A stretch of DNA of 64,000 nucleotides from the NCBI GenBank assembly GCA_965221185.1, contig OZ244866.1, forward strand, positions 3,348,001 to 3,412,000, in the 5' to 3' direction. The position numbers were made by a program, and so were the translations under genes. The notes below the pieces were generated by a model, which was given only the letters and a program-made list of their open reading frames with translations, was not told the DNA's origin and did no database searches. This stretch comes from Aldehydirespirator sp965221185 (GTDB taxonomy: Bacteria > Actinomycetota > Acidimicrobiia > Acidimicrobiales > Aldehydirespiratoraceae). How positions within the stretch are numbered: the first letter of the stretch is position 1; the number at the start of each line of letters is the position of its first letter. Positions 23,630 to 31,654 of this stretch are shown in pieces.

Positions 23630-24918
23630 GCGCCCCGGCCCGCGGCGGCGACACCCGCGACACCAACGAGGCGCTGTTCGAGCGGGCCCAGCGGGTGATC
23701 CCCGGCGGGGTCAACTCGCCGGTGCGGGCCTTCCGCTCGGTGGGGGGCACCCCCTACTTCGTGGCCGAGGCCTCGGGACCGTTCGTGTACGACGTCGAGG
23801 GCCGCCGCTACATCGACTATGTGCAGAGCTACGGCCCGGGCATCTGCGGCCACGCCCACCCGACCGTGGTGGAGGCGGTGCAGCAAGCCGCGGCGCGGGG
23901 CACCAGCTACGGCGCGCCCACCCGCAACGAGGTGCTGATGGCCGAGGAGATGTGCGCCCGGGTGGAGGGCCTCGAGATGGTGCGGCTCACCAACAGCGGC
24001 ACCGAGGCGGTGATGTCGGCGGTGCGTCTGGCCCGGGGTGTGACCGGCCGCCCGACGGTGGTGAAGTTCGCGGGCTGCTACCACGGCCACAGCGACGCGC
24101 TCTTGGTGGCCGGCGGCTCGGGCGTGGCCCAGCAGGGCCTGGCCGGGTCGGAGGGCGTGACCGCGGGGGCGGTGGCCGACACCATCGTCGCCCCCTACAA
24201 CGTGGTCCCCGAGCTCGACGAGACGGTGGCGGTGGTGTGCGTGGAGCCGGTGGCGGCCAACATGGGCCTGGTGGCGCCGGAGCGCGGCTTCCTGCAGGGC
24301 CTGCGCAACGCCTGCGACGAGGTCGGGGCCCTTCTGCTGTTCGACGAGGTGATCACCGGGTTCCGCCTGTGCCCGGGCGGCGCCGCGGAGTGGTTCGGGG
24401 TGCAGCCCGACATCTGGTGCTTCGGCAAGGTCATCGGAGGCGGGCTGCCGATCGGCGCCTTCGGGGCCTCGACCGAGATCATGTCCGGGCTGGCGCCCCT
24501 GGGCGGCGTGTACCAGGCCGGCACCCTGTCGGGCAATCCACTGGCCACCGCCGCGGGCCTGGCCACCCTGAGCCTGCTCGACGACGGCGCCTACCAGCAG
24601 CTGGAGGCCACCGCCACGGCGCTGCAGCAGGGCTTGGAGAAGGCGTTCTCGGCGGCGGGAGTTGCCGCGGTGGTGCCCCGGGTTGGCCCCCTGCTGGGCC
24701 TGTTCTTCGCCGAGGAAGCCCCCGCCGACTTCGACGAGGCCCGCAAGGCTGCCGATAACGGTCGTTATCCCCCCTTCTTCCACGGGATGCTGCGCCGGGG
24801 TGTGGCCTTCGCGCCGGGGGCCTACGAGGCCATCTTCCCGTCGCTGGCCCACACCGAAGCCGAGATAGAGGCCACCGTGGCCGCCGCCACCGAAACGGCC
24901 CGCGAGATAGCCAGCTAG
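23626..24918 (+). CDS. hemL: Glutamate-1-semialdehyde 2,1-aminomutase
   Basis: 430 residues of the class III aminotransferase fold. The GTG start overlaps the hemB stop (GTGA). Family segments are VIPGGVNSPVRAF near the N-terminus, NSGTEAVMSAVRLARG, GCYHGHSDALL, LLFDEVITGFR and the PLP-lysine motif CFGKVIGGGLPIGAFG. It makes 5-aminolevulinate from the HemA product, so the window encodes the C5 route through to uroporphyrinogen III. Confidence 0.95.
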   Translation: MSAPARGGDTRDTNEALFERAQRVIPGGVNSPVRAFRSVGGTPYFVAEASGPFVYDVEGRRYIDYVQSYGPGICGHAHPTVVEAVQQAAARGTSYGAPTRNEVLMAEEMCARVEGLEMVRLTNSGTEAVMSAVRLARGVTGRPTVVKFAGCYHGHSDALLVAGGSGVAQQGLAGSEGVTAGAVADTIVAPYNVVPELDETVAVVCVEPVAANMGLVAPERGFLQGLRNACDEVGALLLFDEVITGFRLCPGGAAEWFGVQPDIWCFGKVIGGGLPIGAFGASTEIMSGLAPLGGVYQAGTLSGNPLATAAGLATLSLLDDGAYQQLEATATALQQGLEKAFSAAGVAAVVPRVGPLLGLFFAEEAPADFDEARKAADNGRYPPFFHGMLRRGVAFAPGAYEAIFPSLAHTEAEIEATVAAATETAREIAS

Positions 24919-24921
24919 CGT
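24916..24921 (+). promoter_or_regulatory. -10 element of a leaderless promoter
   Basis: TAGCGT (beginning in the hemL stop codon) lies 7 nt before the GTG at 24929, which favours that start over the in-frame GTG at 24920. Confidence 0.35.
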
Positions 24922-24928
24922 GCCGACC

Positions 24929-25159
24929 GTGAACACAGGGTTCCGATCCGGTGAAGGACGCACGACACAGATCGGCTATGTCAACCGCAATCGACAAGAG
25001 AACCATGGAACGCGGGGGCGCGCCGGAAACGATCACCTTCAGGACTCGTACAAGCTGCGGTGCCTGAATTGCGGGCATTGCTACGGAGCAAACGGGTCGG
25101 ACATCTTCCAGCGCAAGTGTCCCGAGTGCCAGGGTGGGGCTCCGGGTATCGAATACTGA
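24929..25159 (+). CDS. Small zinc-ribbon protein
   Basis: 76 residues from GTG 24929. The first half is basic and polar (FRSGEGRTTQIGYVNRNRQ). The second half has two CxxC knuckles, CLNCG and CPECQG, separated by 17 residues that include YGANGSDIFQRK, a classic zinc ribbon. This looks like a conserved bacterial small protein rather than a chance frame, but I know no function for it. It stands between hemL and a YceI-family gene. Confidence 0.7.
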   Translation: MNTGFRSGEGRTTQIGYVNRNRQENHGTRGRAGNDHLQDSYKLRCLNCGHCYGANGSDIFQRKCPECQGGAPGIEY

Positions 25160-25174
25160 CTCCGGGACGAGAAC

Positions 25175-26101
25175 ATGGTCAACCGCATCAGCAGGCGCAC
25201 GAAAATCTTCCTCGGCACAGTCGTCGCAGTTGTCGTGGTGGCCGTGGTGGCGGTAGCGGTGTATCTCCTGACCCGGGACGAGGCCCCCGAGGCTGTCGAT
25301 CTGGAGGCGACCGTGGCCAGGATCGAAGCGGCCGAGACCACCGACGACAGCGCCGACACGCCGTTGGCCAGCGCATCCACCGACGACAGCGAGGATGTCG
25401 GCACCACATCCAGCAACGACGACGACACCTCGGCCACAGGCTCCACCGAGACCGAAGCGGACACGGGCACCGCGACCGCCAGTACCGACGACACGGACAC
25501 CGAGACGACATCGGCCGGTCAGACAGCTGACTCGCTCGGCAGCCTCGCCGGAGTGTGGGCCGTCCAGGTGGCCGATGACGCTGGCGACCTGCAGGGCGAG
25601 CCGGTTGTCAGCTTCGCGGGATTCCGGGTGGACGAGGTGCTGGGCGGCCGCATCGGTGACTTCACCGCGGTGGGCCGCACCGCAGATGTGTCGGGCTCGA
25701 TCGAGCTGACCGACACTGCGCTGGTGGTGGTCACTGTCGAAGTGACCATGTCCACGCTGCGAACCGACAACGGAAGCCGCGACAGCCAGGTCCGCCGGGC
25801 TCTCAACACCAACGAGTTCCCGGCGGCCACGTTCACGCTCACCGAGCCGTTGGATCTGCCCGCCGGCATGGCCGAGGGAGAGGCCCTCTCGGGGTCAGCC
25901 CACGGCGACCTCACCATCAAGGGGGTCACCAACCGGGCCACCTTCGATCTGCAGGCCCGACTCGTGGGCGACACCATCGTGGCCGTCGGATCCAGCGAAG
26001 TGGTGTTCAGCGACTACGGCGTCACCGCCCCGACCGCACCCGTAGTCGTCTCGGTCGAGGACCACGGAATCATGGAGTTCCAGCTCATCTTCACCCGCTA
26101 G
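25175..26101 (+). CDS. Membrane-anchored YceI-family lipid-binding-like protein
   Basis: 308 residues. A basic N-terminus and one transmembrane segment (VVAVVVVAVVAVAVYLL, about residues 15-31) are followed by a Thr/Ser/Asp/Glu-rich linker of about 80 residues. The YceI beta-barrel domain starts around residue 122 (LAGVWAVQVADDAG) and includes the typical NTNEFPAATFTLTEP and LTIKGVTNRATFDLQ segments. YceI proteins bind isoprenoid-like ligands. The domain is predicted to face outside the membrane. There are 15 nt between this gene and the zinc-ribbon gene. Confidence 0.85.
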   Translation: MVNRISRRTKIFLGTVVAVVVVAVVAVAVYLLTRDEAPEAVDLEATVARIEAAETTDDSADTPLASASTDDSEDVGTTSSNDDDTSATGSTETEADTGTATASTDDTDTETTSAGQTADSLGSLAGVWAVQVADDAGDLQGEPVVSFAGFRVDEVLGGRIGDFTAVGRTADVSGSIELTDTALVVVTVEVTMSTLRTDNGSRDSQVRRALNTNEFPAATFTLTEPLDLPAGMAEGEALSGSAHGDLTIKGVTNRATFDLQARLVGDTIVAVGSSEVVFSDYGVTAPTAPVVVSVEDHGIMEFQLIFTR

Positions 26102-26199
26102 CGGCGGGCCGCTCGACGCAGCGTCTCGGACAGCCCCCGCGGGAGGCCTCGCTTGGCCTGATCCGCAGCACAACACCGAAGACACCTCAAGTTGCGCTC

Positions 26200-26205
26200 T
26201 AGGCT
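26200..26205 (+). promoter_or_regulatory. -10 element of a leaderless promoter (restriction gene)
   Basis: TAGGCT lies 8 nt before the GTG at 26214. Confidence 0.35.
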
Positions 26206-26213
26206 GGCGGGCT

Positions 26214-26846
26214 GTGAGCATTGATCGACGGCTGGTTGATGAGCGGTGTTTCAATCGCGATGCGGTCCTGCCCTACGAACTCCGACTCCTCGACTTTGAG
26301 GCGGCAATGCAGGACGTCTACGACTTCTTCTTCGATGTCAACGGATTCCTAGCCGCCAAGGGTCTGGGTCGGCTTGAGGACACTCTGCGAAAGGCAATCC
26401 TCTCGGGGGTGCTCTCGGACATGCTGACAGCAAGTCTGGCCGCTCATTCACGCACTCTGGTCGAGAATCAGCACCACAACGGGCACCCCGACCTTGTAGT
26501 GAAGGGGGTGTACTCGGGTGATGCTGTGAAGGCCGGGGCCGAGGGTGTGGAGATCAAGACGACGCTGAAGAAAGGTGGAGCCGTGGATACGCATGGCGCT
26601 CGCGACCAGTGGTTCTGCGTCTTCGTCTACCAGGTCGACAATGTGACTGAGCCTGCCGCTGTCCGGAAGCCACTGCGTTTCACCGAGGTCTACCTCGCGG
26701 AGGTCACGACAGCTGACTTCCGCCGCAATGAGCGAGGATTACTGGGCACGAGGACTGCAACGCTGCATGCCGAAGGAGTCGCGAAGCTGCGGCGGAGCTG
26801 GGTCTATCTGGACCTTGCCGACAACTCGCCCGAGCCCGGCTCGTAG
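26214..26846 (+). CDS. Putative type II restriction endonuclease (PD-(D/E)XK type)
   Basis: 210 residues. A PD-(D/E)XK active site can be read as HPDL (Pro92-Asp93) and, 20 residues on, GVEIKTT (Glu113, Lys115), followed by a conserved-looking HGARDQWFCVFVYQVD. The gene converges with, and overlaps by 43 nt, a beta-class DNA methyltransferase, the usual pairing of a restriction-modification system. The recognition sequence is not predictable. The start is GTG at 26214, with a leaderless-type promoter. Confidence 0.65.
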   Translation: MSIDRRLVDERCFNRDAVLPYELRLLDFEAAMQDVYDFFFDVNGFLAAKGLGRLEDTLRKAILSGVLSDMLTASLAAHSRTLVENQHHNGHPDLVVKGVYSGDAVKAGAEGVEIKTTLKKGGAVDTHGARDQWFCVFVYQVDNVTEPAAVRKPLRFTEVYLAEVTTADFRRNERGLLGTRTATLHAEGVAKLRRSWVYLDLADNSPEPGS

Positions 26847-27748
26847 TCGCGCAGCTTGGGAATGGCAGATACCGCAAGCCGCGCATAGGTCGGGTCTCGC
26901 TCGACGCCTGCGCTGCGATAGCCGACATGCTCTGCGGCTGCCAGCGTCGAGCCTGAGCCCGCGAACGGATCGAGGACGATACCGGTGCCGAGCGGCAGGA
27001 TGGCACGTACTACTTTTCGGAGGAACGCCTGAGGCTTGAGGCTGGGGTGCGGCGCGAGTTTCCGCTCCGCTCGGCGTGTGGGAGTTGATGAGATCACGTC
27101 CGCGAATGGCTTCTCGTCGGAGACACGTCGCAGTCCACCCGTGCCCCAAGTTCGGAGGTTGTCTTGGACACGCCCCTCGAGCGGCTTGCGAAACAGCAGC
27201 CAGGGCTCCCACTTGGAGCGTGGCATGACCGTAACGCCGGAGAACTCCTCGTGGGCGTTCTTGGGACGGTCACCGCCTCGCAGCGTCATGACGAGGCGCA
27301 CGACCTCGCCCCGGCGCTCAAGACCGCCGCTGCAGATCGCGCTCGCGACGAGATGAGACACCAGCGGATTTGACGCGACCAAGACGTGCGAGCCGGGGAC
27401 CAGCACCGGCACCAGTACCTCAGCCCACGCGCGGAAGAACGAGCACAAACTGTCGAGGTCTTCGGCGGTCAGAGTGGTAAATCTGGGCAGGGGGGAGCGC
27501 TGATGGCCATCGAATGCCGGTGGCAGGCGCCAAACGCCTCCTTGTCCCCTGCGGAGCTTGCGTTGCTGCTGTGGCGTGTATTCGACGATGCCGTATGGAG
27601 GATCGGTCACAACCCCGTGGAACGCGTGTGGTGGCTGCTCAGCGAGCCATTCGAGGCAGTCGCCGACGTACAGCGAAGCGTTGCCCACCTTCGCGAAAGG
27701 CGACCACGCTTCAGCGAATGCAGCCTCAGCCGAGCTTGTAGACGCCAC
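26804..27748 (-). CDS. Beta-class adenine/cytosine-N4 DNA methyltransferase
   Basis: About 314 residues. Motif IV DPPYG comes before motif I DPFAGSGST, so this is a beta-class enzyme (order IV-TRD-I), modifying N6 of adenine or N4 of cytosine. The open frame extends to 27853, but that part overlaps the upstream wHTH gene in another frame and looks like shadow. The GTG at 27748 gives only a 23-nt overlap. Tail-to-tail overlap with the PD-(D/E)XK gene supports a restriction-modification pair. Confidence 0.82.
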   Translation of the reverse strand: MASTSSAEAAFAEAWSPFAKVGNASLYVGDCLEWLAEQPPHAFHGVVTDPPYGIVEYTPQQQRKLRRGQGGVWRLPPAFDGHQRSPLPRFTTLTAEDLDSLCSFFRAWAEVLVPVLVPGSHVLVASNPLVSHLVASAICSGGLERRGEVVRLVMTLRGGDRPKNAHEEFSGVTVMPRSKWEPWLLFRKPLEGRVQDNLRTWGTGGLRRVSDEKPFADVISSTPTRRAERKLAPHPSLKPQAFLRKVVRAILPLGTGIVLDPFAGSGSTLAAAEHVGYRSAGVERDPTYARLAVSAIPKLRDYEPGSGELSARSR

Positions 27749-27962
27749 GGCGCACCCTCTGGAAGTGGCCGCCCCGACCTGCGTTGAGGTTGAGGTAGCT
27801 GCGGACCGACGACGCTGCGACGGTGCTTCCCAGTCGAGCCTCAACTGACTCATGGATCTCCTTCAAGCTCAGAGGTCTGCCAGCGTTCGCTAGCACTTCC
27901 TCGATGGCGTCGCGAACTTCACCGGGCCGCCGACGGCCGAGGCTCTGAGCTGAAGTGACCAT
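27726..27962 (-). CDS. Small winged-helix DNA-binding protein of the R-M locus
   Basis: 78 residues starting at ATG 27962. The sequence VRDAIEEVLANAGRPLSLKEIHESVEARLG, then SVRSYLNLN and FQRVRRGVYKL, is a winged-helix fold of the type often encoded beside restriction-modification genes. It is upstream of and slightly overlaps the methyltransferase gene, so it could set the order or level of methyltransferase expression. Direct AGACG repeats in its promoter are candidate operators. Confidence 0.65.
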   Translation of the reverse strand: MVTSAQSLGRRRPGEVRDAIEEVLANAGRPLSLKEIHESVEARLGSTVAASSVRSYLNLNAGRGGHFQRVRRGVYKLG

Positions 27963-27970
27963 CGCTCCGC

Positions 27971-27998
27971 ACATTAGACGTCCAGACGTCGTCAGACG
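27971..27998 (-). promoter_or_regulatory. Promoter with AGACG iterons upstream of the wHTH-methyltransferase genes
   Basis: On the minus strand TAATGT (27971-27976) lies 8 nt before the ATG at 27962. Overlapping and upstream of it, the plus strand reads AGACGTC at 27976 and 27984 and AGACG at 27994. Three short direct repeats over a promoter are a plausible autoregulatory operator. Confidence 0.4.
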
Positions 27999-28178
27999 CG
28001 GATCCCAGAGCGACGCCGACACTAGCGACACCCACCGACAACGCGACCGGCTCCACCGGAGGCCGGGGGGATTCGACGCCCCCACACCCGTGCGGGTACT
28101 GGAACCTAAACCCAGCGCGTCTGCCAGATTTCCGCCATGTCCGCGAGTCCAGTCAGCATAGCCCGCGGGGAGGGGGCA

Positions 28179-29363
28179 TCAGGTTCGAAGGACAGGGTTC
28201 CGCTCGGGGGCCGCGCGAGCCAGCAGGCGCTCGTGCGGCCGAGGGTGTGCCGGTGGCTGGAGTTTGTGTTGGCCTTTGTGTTTGTGGAGTTGCCAGTTGT
28301 CGTCGTGGATGAGGTGGTGGCAGCGCTCGCACAGCAGGGCGAGGTTGTCGACGTCGGTGGCGCCGCCTCGGCTGAACCATTCGATGTGGTGGGGTTCGGT
28401 TCCTTCGACGGGTGAGCCGCAGTTGACGCAGCCGCCGTCGCGGGCCGCGAGCACGATGCGCTGACCGGCGCTGGCGTCGCGCTGGGCCCGACCGAGCCAC
28501 AGCGGGTCGCCTTCGGCGTCAAAGATGGCGGGCAGGATCTTGGCTCCCGCGGCGAGGCGGGCGATCCGGTCAGGGGGTACGGGCAGGCCGTCGTCATAGC
28601 GCAGGTTGCGGAGCTCGCGGGACACGGTGTCGTAGTCCGCGATCATCAACAAGGTGACGGCGGGGCGTCGGTGCGCGCCCTCGCCGGTGATCAAGTTGGC
28701 CAAGGCGTCGGCGCGGCGCTGCTGGGAGCTCACCTTCTGGTGGTTGCGTTCGCCGTTGCGGTAGTTGCGCACCATCTGGTTGAGAGAGATGCTGACACGT
28801 TTGCCGGTGTCGTGGTCAAAGTACGCGGACAGCCGCCAGGACCCGTCGGGGTCCTGTATGAGCGACGCCCAGCGGTTCTGGTGTTGGCGATTGCGCTCCT
28901 CGCTGGAGGTACCGGGGCTCATGTAGTGGCGGGTCATGCGGGCAAACATGTCGACCGGATAGCCGCGGGCCATCTTCAACAACGCCGGCTCATCAGCATG
29001 GTCGGGATCCGCGGCGACGCGGGCGATCACCCGGGCATGGCCTGCAGTGATTTCCCCGGCACGCAGAGCCGCCAAAGTCGCGGGAAACTCCGTTGCCAGC
29101 AACGCGGCCAGCTCCACCTCAGCGGTGGCCTGCCGCGCCGACACGTTGAGCCGCTCGCGCATCAACGCAGCCGCGCCTCGGCCGCCGTTGCGGCGGTGCA
29201 TCTCCGCCGCGATCTCAGCCAGCATCCCCTCCACCCGGCACCGTTCCCGGCCCAGCTCCGCCATCCGCGTCACCAGCTCGACGTCACTCAATGAGCCCAC
29301 TCCGGTATCGGCGACACACGCTCCAGCGCTTCGAGTCTGATCCGAATCCACAGTTAATTCCAT
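28179..29363 (-). CDS. DUF222/HNH endonuclease-domain protein
   Basis: 394 residues from the ATG at 29363. The long N-terminal helical part (about residues 20-290) is the DUF222 type abundant in actinobacteria. The C-terminal HNH nuclease reads GGCVNCGSPVEGTEPHHIEW and later LALLCERCHHLIHDD, with zinc-binding CxxC pairs and the His-His of the active site. Such proteins occur in many copies in actinobacterial genomes and their biology is uncertain. The gene is preceded by TATAGT at 7 nt, a leaderless promoter. Confidence 0.85.
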   Translation of the reverse strand: MELTVDSDQTRSAGACVADTGVGSLSDVELVTRMAELGRERCRVEGMLAEIAAEMHRRNGGRGAAALMRERLNVSARQATAEVELAALLATEFPATLAALRAGEITAGHARVIARVAADPDHADEPALLKMARGYPVDMFARMTRHYMSPGTSSEERNRQHQNRWASLIQDPDGSWRLSAYFDHDTGKRVSISLNQMVRNYRNGERNHQKVSSQQRRADALANLITGEGAHRRPAVTLLMIADYDTVSRELRNLRYDDGLPVPPDRIARLAAGAKILPAIFDAEGDPLWLGRAQRDASAGQRIVLAARDGGCVNCGSPVEGTEPHHIEWFSRGGATDVDNLALLCERCHHLIHDDNWQLHKHKGQHKLQPPAHPRPHERLLARAAPERNPVLRT

Positions 29364-29370
29364 GCATGTA

Positions 29371-29376
29371 ACTATA
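29371..29376 (-). promoter_or_regulatory. -10 element of a leaderless promoter (DUF222/HNH gene)
   Basis: TATAGT on the minus strand, 7 nt before the ATG at 29363; the closest to consensus of the -10 motifs seen here. Confidence 0.5.
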
Positions 29377-29517
29377 CAGCCTGAGTGTGACAAATGCCAC
29401 TGAATAATCATTAAAAGATAGATAAATCTGCTCCGGGTGTCGCCCAGGCATGCTCTCGAGACATGCAACCGGCTGCATGACGATCGTCTGTCATGAGTCG
29501 GTGCTTGACTGGGGTTG

Positions 29518-30813
29518 ATGAACGCCTACGCGCCAGCTTCGTCCATCGGCTGGCTCGATCTAGATGCAGCCGCGAGCGAGAGAGTGGGCACACTGCTCCG
29601 CTCGCTCGAAGAGCCCGGGACGCTCGACGTTCTGGGCCTGGGCTCGGTACGCGACGCCTTCTCGGACATGCTCAGCCCGGGCACGTCGACCATCCAGACC
29701 CGGCTGCGCTGCTTCATCTTCCTGCCATGGATCTTCAAGGGCCTTGAAACGCGGCAAGTCTCCCCGGCGGATTTTGCCCGCAGGCTCCGTGAGGACGAGG
29801 CCCGGCTCATCGACTGCCTACGCCCTCTGGGGCCGAACCAAGGGGTCATCGGCTACACCGCGGGCCGGGACCTCAAACGCATGCCGAGCGCGGCCTATTG
29901 GGGCGGCCTGGGTGCCTGGGGCATCAGACGGCTAAACCTCAGCCTCGCCGAGTACGGCCAGCGGGCAGCCGCTCTCGGGCGACTCCAGCCCGAACGCGAC
30001 AATGACGGAAACGCGACGAGGCGAGCGGGGTCGATGTGGACGGAACTCCCTCCACCCCCCGACTACTTCCCGCAAGATGACACCACCTTCGAGCTTCGTC
30101 AGGACGAGGCGCAGTTCTTGGCCGACTCCATCCAGCGGCACCACCCGGACACGCTGTTGGCCGCCCTGTGCGCCATGCCGCACGTAGCGGACGGCGTCGA
30201 CTACCCGTGGAACTTGCCAACAGGCAGAGTGCCCGACCGTCTCGTCGAACTCTTACGCCACGCCCGCTGCTTCTCCGAGCTGACCCTGGGGCCACAGCTC
30301 GTCTACAACCTGCTCCTGGCGCGAAAGGCGAATGAGGAGTTCCGCTGGGACACGGAAGCGCTCGAAGAGGGTCAGCTCGGCCGTCTCAGCGACTGGGTCA
30401 AGCTGATCGACGCTCGGCGCGCGGAGTTGTGCTCCTGGGTCAAGGACCTACCGGAGTTCTGGCACATCCTGGCTGGCCGTGGCGTCAGCGCCAGCACCCA
30501 GGACTTCGTGAACAATGTGGTCAAACACGCAGTGAACGACCCGAAAGGGTTCGCCGAGGACCCAGCGATCCACGGAAGCATCCGCAACCGGGAACTCCGA
30601 CTCAAGTCGAAACGAGCCCGACTGGCCCACCGAGCCGCCCTGGAGAACTGGAATCAGGCGCCGGTCGGCGGTCAGCTCAACTGCCGGTGGCCCACCACCA
30701 AGACGTACCTCGCAGACCTTGCAGCGGCAGGGCATACGAGGCCGCCGGCGACCCGCCGGACAGCCAACCACGGGAGCACCGGCTACGAGTGCTCATTTCG
30801 AGCCGCAATCTGA
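29518..30813 (+). CDS. DUF6361 family protein (3' end altered)
   Basis: 431 residues matching the DUF6361 family (SSIGWLDLD near the start, FIFLPWIFKGLE, YWGGLGAWGIRR, AQFLADSIQRHHPDTLLA). Members are encoded next to a PLD-family nuclease and a large helicase, and the three are suspected to form a defence module. The family's usual C-terminus appears to end near GGQLNCRWPTTKTYLADL. The last ~25 residues here are read through a deletion junction into the remains of the PLD gene, so the natural stop has been lost. It may still fold, but its partners are broken. Confidence 0.7.
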   Translation: MNAYAPASSIGWLDLDAAASERVGTLLRSLEEPGTLDVLGLGSVRDAFSDMLSPGTSTIQTRLRCFIFLPWIFKGLETRQVSPADFARRLREDEARLIDCLRPLGPNQGVIGYTAGRDLKRMPSAAYWGGLGAWGIRRLNLSLAEYGQRAAALGRLQPERDNDGNATRRAGSMWTELPPPPDYFPQDDTTFELRQDEAQFLADSIQRHHPDTLLAALCAMPHVADGVDYPWNLPTGRVPDRLVELLRHARCFSELTLGPQLVYNLLLARKANEEFRWDTEALEEGQLGRLSDWVKLIDARRAELCSWVKDLPEFWHILAGRGVSASTQDFVNNVVKHAVNDPKGFAEDPAIHGSIRNRELRLKSKRARLAHRAALENWNQAPVGGQLNCRWPTTKTYLADLAAAGHTRPPATRRTANHGSTGYECSFRAAI

Positions 30814-31654
30814 CGTTCGATGCGAGCTGGGACACACTGGTCCGCCTCGACGAGGCGACGGATGCAGCCGGTTCGCGGCTGGGACCTGTAGGGGAATTGT
30901 TCGAAGGGCTCCTCAGCGCTGCGGTCGGCATCGTCTCGACAGACCATCAACAGCGCGTTCACTCGCTTTCGGCAGCGCTTCAGACGGCAAGATTCGCCCT
31001 GCCTGCCGGCGTTGATCATCTGCAGACCCATGTGCTGGGCCTGACCCGCACGCTCTCGCCGCTGCCAGCCAGCGCCGAGCGGGCGCTGATCATCTCACCG
31101 TTCGTGAGCGACAACTTCTTCACGAGCGTGCATCCGGCACGAGTCGACGAACTAGTAAGCAGACCGGAGTCCCTAGACCGGCTCAGGCCCGATGTGCTCG
31201 ACCAGGTGGACACGCTGTATGCCTTCGACGACGGCAGTGTGCCGGACCTCATGGCGGACGAGGACCGGCTGTCGCCCCACGATCCGGGCCGGCCCCAGTC
31301 GCGCTCACCGGCGTGCCCGAGCACCGTGAGCGGGCCCTGCTGCGAGCCCTCGTTGGGAACGCCGAGCGCTTCCTTCGGTACGTCCTGGCGCTGCTCGACG
31401 AGGAGTCGGGTCAGACGGACCTGCTCGACGCGGTGGAGCGCGTCAGCAGGGATGCCGCCTCCGACGGGCACGGTGCTGCGAGCCTCCCAGTGTTGGAGAA
31501 GCTGCTGAGGACGATGCGACGGGACCCTGCGAAGCTCGCCGGGCTCCACCCGCTCGTCTCGGACTTGGCGGCCGACGGTGCGCTGCCGGAGGGCTTCGCC
31601 GAGCTCTGGGCGATGATCTATGACGTGGCCGACGCCGGAGCCGTGACCCGGTGA
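30783..31654 (+). pseudogene. Phospholipase D-like nuclease gene, remnant
   Basis: Two family fragments in different frames. The first (30783 to about 31275) contains VLISSRNLTFDASWDT and IISPFVSDNFFTSV. The second (about 31280-31654) contains TGVPEHRERALLRALV and LPVLEKLLRTMRRDP. The N-terminal ~100 residues expected before SSRNLTF are missing. So is the whole central part that should carry the HxK active site and the GSANAT motif. The gene therefore cannot encode an active PLD enzyme. Confidence 0.7.
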
